Positions 36,680-43,796 of a stretch of DNA of 64,000 bases are shown here, piece by piece (position 1 is the first letter of the stretch; every line of letters begins with the position of its first letter). The stretch spans positions 248,001 to 312,000 of the forward strand of contig NZ_JAKKDV010000003.1 of the NCBI RefSeq assembly GCF_021728415.1, written 5' to 3'. A program made the position numbers and the translations under genes. The DNA is from Flaviramulus multivorans. GTDB lineage: Bacteria; Bacteroidota; Bacteroidia; Flavobacteriales; Flavobacteriaceae. The notes below the pieces were generated by a model. The model was not told where the DNA came from. It made no database searches and saw only the letters and a list, made by a program, of their open reading frames with translations.

Positions 36680-38095
36680 ATGTCTAGAAGAATTAAAGCA
36701 AGAAAACAGGTTTTTGAGAATGTTGAAGTTTTAGATGCTGCTGCCAAAGGAAAGACCATTGCCAAAGCACCTGATGGAAAAGTTATTTTTTTACCAAATG
36801 CGGTACCTGGTGATGTGGTTGACGTGCAGACTTTTAAAAAGCGAAAAGCTTACTTTGAAGGTAAGGCAACGGTATTTCATAAACTATCAGATAAACGCGT
36901 AGAGCCTGCTTGCGAACATTTTGGAATTTGTGGTGGTTGCAAATGGCAAAATATGGGCTATGAGCATCAATTATATTATAAACAAAAAGAGGTAACCAAT
37001 AACTTAACACGTATCGGGCATATTGAATTACCCGAAGTCACTCCTATTTTAGGTTCTGAAAATCAGTATTTCTACCGAAATAAAATGGAATTTTCTTTTA
37101 GTGATAGCCGTTGGTTAACACCTGAAGAAATTGAATCTGACAAAGATTTAGGAGATAGAAATGCGCTAGGTTTTCATATTCCAGGAATGTGGGATAAAAT
37201 TTTAGACCTAAACAAGTGTCATTTACAAGCAGCCCCTTCAAACGCTATCAGAAATGCCGTTAAGCAATTTGCCATTGATAACAATCTAGAGTTTTTTAAT
37301 ACTAGAAATCAAACAGGCTTACTTAGAACTATGATAATTCGCACGTCTAGTACGGGAGAGATTATGGTATTAATTCAGTTTTTTAAAGACGACAAAACAA
37401 AACGTGAATTATTGTTAGATTTTATTGTAGATTCCTTTCCACAAATAAACTCATTGCAATATGTAATAAATGGAAAAGCCAACGATACGATTTACGATCA
37501 AGAAGTGATTTGTTATAAAGGCGAAGACCACATTTTTGAGAAAATGGAAGGTTTAAAGTTTAAAATTAATGCCAAATCCTTTTACCAGACCAACTCAGAG
37601 CAAGCCTATGAGCTTTATAAAATAACCCGAGATTTTGCTGGATTAACAGGCAATGAATTAGTTTACGATTTATACACAGGTACTGGAACTATAGCACAAT
37701 TTGTTGCAAAACAAGCAAAAAAAGTGGTTGGTGTAGAGTCTGTACCAGATGCGATTTCTGCAGCTAAAGAAAACGCACAATTAAACAACATTAATAACGT
37801 TGAATTCTTTGTGGGCGATATGAAACAAGTTTTCAACAATGCTTTTATAGAAAACCACGGACATCCGGATGTTATAATTACGGATCCGCCGAGAGACGGA
37901 ATGCATAAAGATGTAGTGCAACAAATACTAAATATTGCACCTAAGCGTGTCGTTTATGTTAGTTGTAATAGTGCAACACAAGCTAGAGATTTAGCATTAA
38001 TGGATGCCGATTATAAAGTAATTAAAACCCAAGCGGTCGATATGTTTCCCCAAACCTTTCATGTGGAAAATGTTGTACTTTTGGAACGCCGATAA
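36680..38095 (+). CDS. rlmD: 23S rRNA (uracil(1939)-C(5))-methyltransferase
   Basis: This RumA-type enzyme makes 5-methyluridine in 23S rRNA. The 471-residue protein has an N-terminal TRAM domain (around 10-65), an iron-sulfur cluster motif (C78, C84, C87 in CEHFGICGGC, with a fourth Cys in LNKCHLQ) and a SAM-binding methyltransferase domain (DLYTGTGTIAQ near 330). The DPPRDGMH loop and the catalytic C429 in SCNSATQARD follow. The precise uridine (1939 or 747) cannot be decided by eye. It is followed by the usual flavobacterial neighbours DUF6452 and DUF6048. Confidence 0.9.
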   Translation: MSRRIKARKQVFENVEVLDAAAKGKTIAKAPDGKVIFLPNAVPGDVVDVQTFKKRKAYFEGKATVFHKLSDKRVEPACEHFGICGGCKWQNMGYEHQLYYKQKEVTNNLTRIGHIELPEVTPILGSENQYFYRNKMEFSFSDSRWLTPEEIESDKDLGDRNALGFHIPGMWDKILDLNKCHLQAAPSNAIRNAVKQFAIDNNLEFFNTRNQTGLLRTMIIRTSSTGEIMVLIQFFKDDKTKRELLLDFIVDSFPQINSLQYVINGKANDTIYDQEVICYKGEDHIFEKMEGLKFKINAKSFYQTNSEQAYELYKITRDFAGLTGNELVYDLYTGTGTIAQFVAKQAKKVVGVESVPDAISAAKENAQLNNINNVEFFVGDMKQVFNNAFIENHGHPDVIITDPPRDGMHKDVVQQILNIAPKRVVYVSCNSATQARDLALMDADYKVIKTQAVDMFPQTFHVENVVLLERR

Positions 38096-38119
38096 TTAAC
38101 ATTTAATACAAAAATTGTC

Positions 38120-38140
38120 ATTCCACACGTAATGTGGAAT
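38120..38140. repeat. Short REP-like palindrome after rlmD
   Basis: ATTCCACA (38120-38127), loop CGTAA, TGTGGAAT (38133-38140) form an 8-base hairpin in the 58-base rlmD-DUF6452 gap. The context GTCATTCCACA...TGTGGAATCC resembles the dispersed palindromes common in Flavobacteriia. It lacks a real T run, so termination would be weak. Confidence 0.5.
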
Positions 38141-38153
38141 CCATTTTAATAAA

Positions 38154-38696
38154 ATGAAATACTTTAAAGTTCTTATAATTCCCATACTGTTGATAGCTGT
38201 CCTATCAATTAGTTGCGAACGTGATGATATTTGTCCAGAAAGCACCCCTACTACCCCACGCTTAATTATTGAAGCCTATGATTTTGATAATCAAGAAAGC
38301 AGTAAAAATATTTTTGGATTGGTAGTGGCTGGTGTTGACAATGAATCTGTATTAGCTGGTTATAATATTGTTTCAACAAACGAGCTGGTTTTACCACTAA
38401 AAACAGATGATAATACCACACAATACACCTTAATTAGCGGTGCATCGATAAATGATAATGGTACACCTAATGACACTTCGGATGACTTTTACAATGGCAA
38501 CTACGATACTATTACCATTAATTATAGTCGCGAGGAAGTCTATGTCTCTAGAGCATGTGGCTATAAAATAATTTTCAAAAATGTAACTATCACTATTGAA
38601 CCTGATGGTGATAACTGGATACTATCACAACAACCTTTAAATGCAAATCAATCTGTAGAAGATGAAACAACAGCACACTTTAACATTTTTCATTAG
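38154..38696 (+). CDS. DUF6452 lipoprotein
   Basis: The 180-residue protein has a lipoprotein signal (LIAVLSISC, Cys21) followed by the head ERDDICPES. The body is beta-rich, ending in VEDETTAHFNIFH. It overlaps the next gene by 35 bases. The rlmD, DUF6452, DUF6048 order is a conserved flavobacterial neighbourhood, which supports the family call. Function is unknown; an envelope role is implied by the signal. Confidence 0.82.
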   Translation: MKYFKVLIIPILLIAVLSISCERDDICPESTPTTPRLIIEAYDFDNQESSKNIFGLVVAGVDNESVLAGYNIVSTNELVLPLKTDDNTTQYTLISGASINDNGTPNDTSDDFYNGNYDTITINYSREEVYVSRACGYKIIFKNVTITIEPDGDNWILSQQPLNANQSVEDETTAHFNIFH

Positions 38697-39384
38697 TATA
38701 ATTATACTAGTTTTTTGTGTGACTGTTAACGCACAAAATGATAGCATTATTAAACCTAACGATTCTTTAGTTATTAAAGAAAAATATGGACTCCGTATTG
38801 GTGGTGATATTAGTAAATTGGTTAGGTCGTTTTATGATGATGACTATAGTGGGTTTGAACTTTTGGCCGATTATAGAATCAAAAAGAAACTATACATAGC
38901 TGGTGAGATAGGGTTTGAAGAAAAAAAGAATGTTACAGATTATCTCGATATCTCCACAAAAGGAAGTTATCTAAAAGGCGGTATAGACTATAACTCGTAT
39001 CAGAACTGGCTGGATATGGATAACATGATTTACTTCGGTTTTCGCGTTGGCGCTAGTTCGTTCAGTCATGATTTAAATAGTTTTACCATTTATAGCACCA
39101 ACCAGTATTGGGCACCACAGTTGTCGTCTACCGATAAGCAAGAATTTAAAGGTTTAACGGCATTTTGGGCAGAAATTATTTTAGGAATGAAGGTGGAGCT
39201 AATAAACAACTTATTTTTAGGCTTAAACGTACAGCTGAAATTATTAGCTAGTGAAACACAGCCTAATAATTTTCAAAATGTGTATATCCCTGGTTTTGGA
39301 AAAACGTATGATAGCAGTAGCATTGGTGCTGGCTATAGTTATTTCTTATCGTATAGGATTCCACTGTATAAGAAGGCGAAATAA
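38662..39384 (+). CDS. DUF6048 outer membrane protein
   Basis: A 240-residue protein with a signal peptide (FFISIIILVFCVTVNAQ) and a beta-barrel-like body (YGLRIGGDISKLVRSF, LLADYRIKKKLYIAGEIGFEE, YSYFLSYRIPLYKKAK). Its start lies 35 bases inside the DUF6452 gene, which indicates translational coupling and probably a shared complex. Function is unknown. Confidence 0.82.
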   Translation: MKQQHTLTFFISIIILVFCVTVNAQNDSIIKPNDSLVIKEKYGLRIGGDISKLVRSFYDDDYSGFELLADYRIKKKLYIAGEIGFEEKKNVTDYLDISTKGSYLKGGIDYNSYQNWLDMDNMIYFGFRVGASSFSHDLNSFTIYSTNQYWAPQLSSTDKQEFKGLTAFWAEIILGMKVELINNLFLGLNVQLKLLASETQPNNFQNVYIPGFGKTYDSSSIGAGYSYFLSYRIPLYKKAK

Positions 39385-39398
39385 TTCCTTTAAAATTA

Positions 39399-39406
39399 TA
39401 TCTTTA
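39399..39406 (+). promoter_or_regulatory. -7 promoter box of the aguB-aguA operon
   Basis: TATCTTTA matches TAnnTTTG except for the last base and ends 22 bases before the aguB start. No good -33 box is seen. Confidence 0.35.
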
Positions 39407-39428
39407 CAATAATTATCAAATATTACGA

Positions 39429-40313
39429 ATGCAAAACAAGTATAAAATAGCAGTCATTCAATTAAACTTGAATGATAAACCCGAAAATAATCTTAAAAAG
39501 TGTTTAAAATGGGTAAAAGATGCGGCACAAAAAGGCGCCGAAGTTATTTCGTTACCCGAATTATATAGCAGTCATTATTTCTGTCAGAGCGAAGACGTTG
39601 ATAATTTCGCTTTCGCGGAACCTTTATATAGTACCTCTTTTAAAGCTTTTAGTAAGTTAGCAAAAGAATTAGGTGTGGTTATTATTGTACCGTTTTTTGA
39701 AAAACGAATGGCTGGTGTATATCACAACAGTGCTTACATTATTGATACAGATGGAACAGAAGCTGGTTTATACCGAAAAATGCATATTCCAGACGACCCT
39801 CATTTTTATGAAAAGTTTTATTTCACGCCTGGTGATATCGGATTTAAATCGTTTCCTACTAAAAAGGGAAATATTGGTACGTTGATTTGTTGGGATCAAT
39901 GGTATCCCGAAGCGGCACGATTAACCGCTTTACAAGGTGCCGAAGTGTTGTTCTACCCTACTGCTATTGGGTGGCATCCACAAGAAAAAGCTGAATATGG
40001 CGAAAATCAACAAGGTGCTTGGATGAATGTGATGCGTGGTCATGCCGTAGCAAATGGTATTTATGTTGCAGCTGCGAATCGTATAGGACTAGAAAAATAT
40101 CTACCCAATACCAACGGGATCGAGTTTTGGGGCTCTTCATTTATTGCAGGTCCACAAGGTGAAATTTTAGCACAAGCCTCTGTAGATAAAGAAGAAATTT
40201 TAATTGCCGAAGTCGATTTAAGTTTACAAGAAAACGTACGCCAAAATTGGCCATTTTTACGCGACCGACGTATCGATAAATACGGTGATATTACTAAACG
40301 AGCCATCGACTAA
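39429..40313 (+). CDS. aguB: N-carbamoylputrescine amidase
   Basis: This nitrilase-superfamily enzyme splits N-carbamoylputrescine to putrescine, CO2 and ammonia. The 294-residue protein has the Glu-Lys-Cys triad: E44 in LPELYSS, K117 in YRKMHIPDD and C154 in LICWDQWYPE. The SSHYFCQ and HPQEKAEYG segments are typical of AguB. Its TAA overlaps the ATG of aguA by one base, and the pair completes agmatine to putrescine. Confidence 0.94.
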   Translation: MQNKYKIAVIQLNLNDKPENNLKKCLKWVKDAAQKGAEVISLPELYSSHYFCQSEDVDNFAFAEPLYSTSFKAFSKLAKELGVVIIVPFFEKRMAGVYHNSAYIIDTDGTEAGLYRKMHIPDDPHFYEKFYFTPGDIGFKSFPTKKGNIGTLICWDQWYPEAARLTALQGAEVLFYPTAIGWHPQEKAEYGENQQGAWMNVMRGHAVANGIYVAAANRIGLEKYLPNTNGIEFWGSSFIAGPQGEILAQASVDKEEILIAEVDLSLQENVRQNWPFLRDRRIDKYGDITKRAID

Positions 40314-41353
40314 TGAAAGGCACTAACTGGATATTCCCTGCCGAATGGGAAAAACAACAAGGTATTTTATTATGCTTTCCGCATAATGGCAACGACTGGC
40401 CAGGGAAATATGGCGCCATTAAATGGGCGTTTGTAGAATTTATTAAAAAAATAGCCTCTGTAGAAACCGTTTTTTTGGTGGTTGCCGATGATGCTTTAAA
40501 AAACAAGGCAATTACCATGCTAGATTTGGCGGAAGTAAACCTAAAAAATGTGTCCTTTATAATTCATAAAACCAACCGCAGTTGGATGCGCGATTCCGGA
40601 CCCATCATTGTAAAAAAAGGAAGCAACAGAAAAGCCATCAATTTCAATTTTAATGGTTGGGCTAAATACAAAAATTTTCTACTCGATAAAGGTACGCCTC
40701 AGCAAGTAGCTAATCATTTAAACATCCCTTTAGAGCAAGCTGTATTTAATGGCAAACCCTTTGTTTTAGAAGGTGGTGCTATTGATGTAAACGGTAAAGG
40801 CACTTTACTAACCTCAGAAGAATGTTTACTACATCCTAGTATTCAAGTTAGGAATGCAGGTTTTACAAAACAAGATTACGAAGACGCTTTTAAACAGTAT
40901 TTAGGTGTTACCAACGTTATTTGGTTAGGCAATGGTATAGAAGGCGATGATACGCACGGGCATATTGACGATTTAGCACGTTTTGTAAACGACAATACTA
41001 TTATTACCGTGGTTGAAGAGAATCCAAAAGATAGCAACTACAAACCCTTACAAGATAATTTGAAGCGTTTAAAAGCCTCGGTTTTAGAAAACGGCAAACA
41101 CCCAAACATTGTAACCTTACCTATGCCCAAGCGTTTAGATTTTGATGGTATTAGATTACCTGCTAGTTACGCTAACTTTTTAATACTTAACAAAACTGTT
41201 TTAGTGCCCACCTTTAACGATGTAAACGACCGACTTGCTTTAAACACAATAGCAACCTGTTTTCCTGATAGAGAAATAATTGGAATAGCAGCCAGCGATT
41301 TTATTTGGGGCTTTGGTACACTACACTGTTTAAGTCAACAGATCCCTGCTTAA
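40313..41353 (+). CDS. aguA: Agmatine deiminase
   Basis: This enzyme converts agmatine to N-carbamoylputrescine, the substrate of AguB. The 346-residue protein belongs to the guanidine-modifying superfamily, with the substrate loop WMRDSGP, the EGGAIDVNGKGTLL motif, the HGHIDD motif and the catalytic C339 near the end (GTLHCLSQQIP). Together with aguB it forms the putrescine branch from arginine. The A+T-rich three-gene cassette begins 197 bases after it. Confidence 0.94.
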   Translation: MKGTNWIFPAEWEKQQGILLCFPHNGNDWPGKYGAIKWAFVEFIKKIASVETVFLVVADDALKNKAITMLDLAEVNLKNVSFIIHKTNRSWMRDSGPIIVKKGSNRKAINFNFNGWAKYKNFLLDKGTPQQVANHLNIPLEQAVFNGKPFVLEGGAIDVNGKGTLLTSEECLLHPSIQVRNAGFTKQDYEDAFKQYLGVTNVIWLGNGIEGDDTHGHIDDLARFVNDNTIITVVEENPKDSNYKPLQDNLKRLKASVLENGKHPNIVTLPMPKRLDFDGIRLPASYANFLILNKTVLVPTFNDVNDRLALNTIATCFPDREIIGIAASDFIWGFGTLHCLSQQIPA

Positions 41354-41550
41354 TTTATATTCTGTTTTATTACTTTGTACTTATTTGTAAAGTAAACCAC
41401 AATTTCATTTAAAAAACACTTGCACAAACAAGATGTTAATAATTACGCACATCTACCTATTGGTTAATTGGTAAGAAAATTCTAACTTAGCACATTGCAT
41501 CAGCTTAAAGCTACTTGATTAACAATAACTGGAAATAGTTTCTCTAAAAA

Positions 41551-42771
41551 ATGATTAGTATTTTAAAAAATAATAAAACCTTAACTACTTTCAGTTTTTA
41601 TTCTTCCTTTTTAAAACAAGTAGCATTATATATTAAAGATAAAAATGACATTAAATTTAAATTAGTTGAAAACGGTGATAATTTAATTTTTGATTCAAAT
41701 TATAGAATTGACCCAATTACAATTCCTTTATTATTGAGTTTAATTGAGCAATTGAGTAAATTTTATAAAAAACCAATTGAGTTATCATTATTTAATAATC
41801 ATGCAACAAAAGATGTTTTAAAATTTCTTCATAAGAGTGATTTTTTCTATTTATCAGGAAATAATAAAAACCCATATTTTCCATATGGTAGAAAAATACT
41901 TGACTTTAACGAAGCTTATTTAGGTAATTTCGCAAAGAAAGACCCAAGACCAGAGCATAGGGTAAGATGTTATTCCTTGAATGATAATAACCTATCAGAA
42001 AAACTCAAAATTTTTAAGGATGAAGATGAAAGAAGAGACTTTCTCATTTCTGAATATATTTATACTGTAAGAGAACATTTTCAAGAATTATTATTTGATA
42101 ATATCAGTACTGCTGAAGATACTGATTTTTATATTGAAATCTTATCAGAATTGATTACTAATGGTGTTTTACATTCAAAGTCAAACACTTTTGCTTTAAT
42201 GTTTGTAAATAGGTATTCTACAAAATTTTCTATATCAGATAATGGTATTGGATTTGAAGAATCTCTAAAATCAAAAAATGAAAGTTACATTTACAAACCG
42301 TCAGAATTAAAACATAAACTTGACAAGATTAAAATTTTAAAAGTAAATGATAAAGTTTTAAATAATTTAAATTTTATCATGGAGACATTATATTTTTCTA
42401 CCTTAAAAAACCGAAGAGGTTTATTCGATCTAATGGCTTCGGTTGTTTTAGATACTAATGGTTATTTCAGGTTACATAATGACAATGCTCAAATAATTAT
42501 TTCTAGCAGGATGAGAAATGAGTTATTAGAGTTAAGAAAACTTAGAGACCGTCTTTTCCAATATTATATGGAAATAATAATAAATGAAATTGAAGATGAT
42601 AGATTCAAAGAAGAAATGGTTTCGATTAAAAACGAAATATTGGAATATTTTGTACAACTATATTGTATTCTATGTGATAAGTATAATAATGATTTTAAAT
42701 ATTCTTCAATTAGATTTTACAGCGTAAAGTTTAAAGGAGTTCATATTGAAGTTGAAATACCAGCTGTTTAA
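41551..42771 (+). CDS. STAS-like / GHKL ATPase fusion protein (cassette gene A)
   Basis: The 406-residue protein combines two regions. Residues about 40-110 look like a STAS-type fold (NYRIDPITIPLLLSLIEQL, KPIELSLFNN, KFLHKSDFFYLSG). Residues about 170-335 form a histidine-kinase-like ATPase with an N box (ELITNGVLHSK, from 200), a G1 box (SDNGIGFEE, near 229) and a G2-like NRRGLFDL near 288-295. A long insert of about 45 residues lies where the ATP lid would be. There is no phospho-acceptor His domain or membrane segment, so it resembles the SpoIIAB/RsbW and RsbT class more than a sensor kinase. The C-terminal 90 residues are helical and unrecognised. It is 2 bases from gene B. The function is unknown. 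Confidence 0.78.
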   Translation: MISILKNNKTLTTFSFYSSFLKQVALYIKDKNDIKFKLVENGDNLIFDSNYRIDPITIPLLLSLIEQLSKFYKKPIELSLFNNHATKDVLKFLHKSDFFYLSGNNKNPYFPYGRKILDFNEAYLGNFAKKDPRPEHRVRCYSLNDNNLSEKLKIFKDEDERRDFLISEYIYTVREHFQELLFDNISTAEDTDFYIEILSELITNGVLHSKSNTFALMFVNRYSTKFSISDNGIGFEESLKSKNESYIYKPSELKHKLDKIKILKVNDKVLNNLNFIMETLYFSTLKNRRGLFDLMASVVLDTNGYFRLHNDNAQIIISSRMRNELLELRKLRDRLFQYYMEIIINEIEDDRFKEEMVSIKNEILEYFVQLYCILCDKYNNDFKYSSIRFYSVKFKGVHIEVEIPAV

Positions 42772-42773
42772 TT

Positions 42774-43796
42774 ATGATAGTTTCACATATAGAAAATCCG
42801 AAGTTTAACTATTTTAAATTACATGCTGAGGAAGTTATTTCTTCAAATTATTTAAATGACGATAATCAAGGTATTTATATCTCAAGTTTACAGTTTGAAA
42901 CCGTAAATAGACTTTACAATTATATAGTTGATGCATCTTTTAAATCTAAGAAAGTATTAGTCTTGGATCTTGAATTTATTGAACATTTTCAAGCCAACAT
43001 ATTTGACAAAATTATTGAAATAAGAGATTTAGGTTATAGGTTAATTTATATCAATGTTTCAAAATCCCTTATTCAACCATTATCATTAAAGTCAATTGAA
43101 AACTCTAAAAATTTATTTAACGCTGAAGAAGGCTATGATGTTTTTTATTTTTTTGCAGAACAAAAATCTGAATTGTACGATCTTAATATAAAAAGTAGTA
43201 ATATTTTTTATAATTATTTTAAGATTAGATTAAAAAACTACATTGATGAATATAAAAAACCACATGTATCTTCCTTTGTCTATTTACATTCTTATATTGA
43301 TTTAAAAAAATTCATGAGTATTGAGACTCCATTTATTTATTACGCTCTGTACAGACTAGCAATTAAAATAAAAAATAGGTGGCAAGAAGAACTTGAAAAC
43401 AAGCCTATTTTAGTTGGACAAAGCCTAACCAGTACATTTATTGTTTCCATTTTATCAAAATTGCTTAAACTTGATATTCTTGTATTTGACAAAATAGGGC
43501 CAATAACCAAACTCTATAACAAGCTTGAAAAACATAACTTTGAAAACAGAAAATATATTGTTGTTTCTGATTTAGTTTGTCTTGGTACTGAAGTCAAGAT
43601 AACAAAAAATTTAATTGAATTTTCGGGCGGTAAATATTTAGGAAATGTCTCTTTAGCAAAAATTGAAACTCTTACTAGAGATGATTTACAACTTGATGAT
43701 ATAGATAGAACAATCTCAATTTTCTCTATTTCTAATAAGAATAACGTTGAGTTGAATTATTTTATATATACCAATTTAAAACAGCTTAATGAATAG
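42774..43796 (+). CDS. STAS-like / phosphoribosyltransferase-like protein (cassette gene B)
   Basis: Residues about 35-115 of this 340-residue protein resemble a STAS fold (KKVLVLDLEFIEHFQANIFDKI, GYRLIYINVSKSL), as in gene A. Residues about 185-330 look like a class I phosphoribosyltransferase: a strand and loop with PILVGQSLTSTFIVS near 211, and a PRPP-loop equivalent YIVVSDLVCLGTEV with Asp265. The usual paired acidic residues and TTG of the loop are altered (SD, CLGTE). No N-terminal signal or membrane helix is present. It overlaps gene C by 8 bases. A base-recognition or PRPP-binding regulator without catalysis is possible. Confidence 0.7.
   Translation: MIVSHIENPKFNYFKLHAEEVISSNYLNDDNQGIYISSLQFETVNRLYNYIVDASFKSKKVLVLDLEFIEHFQANIFDKIIEIRDLGYRLIYINVSKSLIQPLSLKSIENSKNLFNAEEGYDVFYFFAEQKSELYDLNIKSSNIFYNYFKIRLKNYIDEYKKPHVSSFVYLHSYIDLKKFMSIETPFIYYALYRLAIKIKNRWQEELENKPILVGQSLTSTFIVSILSKLLKLDILVFDKIGPITKLYNKLEKHNFENRKYIVVSDLVCLGTEVKITKNLIEFSGGKYLGNVSLAKIETLTRDDLQLDDIDRTISIFSISNKNNVELNYFIYTNLKQLNE

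Noticed and set aside
41455-41500. tRNA-like D-arm words (TTGGTTAATTGGTAAG) upstream of the A+T-rich cassette
   Set aside because: No matching acceptor stem, anticodon stem or T-loop GGTTCGA follows, so it is neither a tRNA nor a clear attachment-site remnant.
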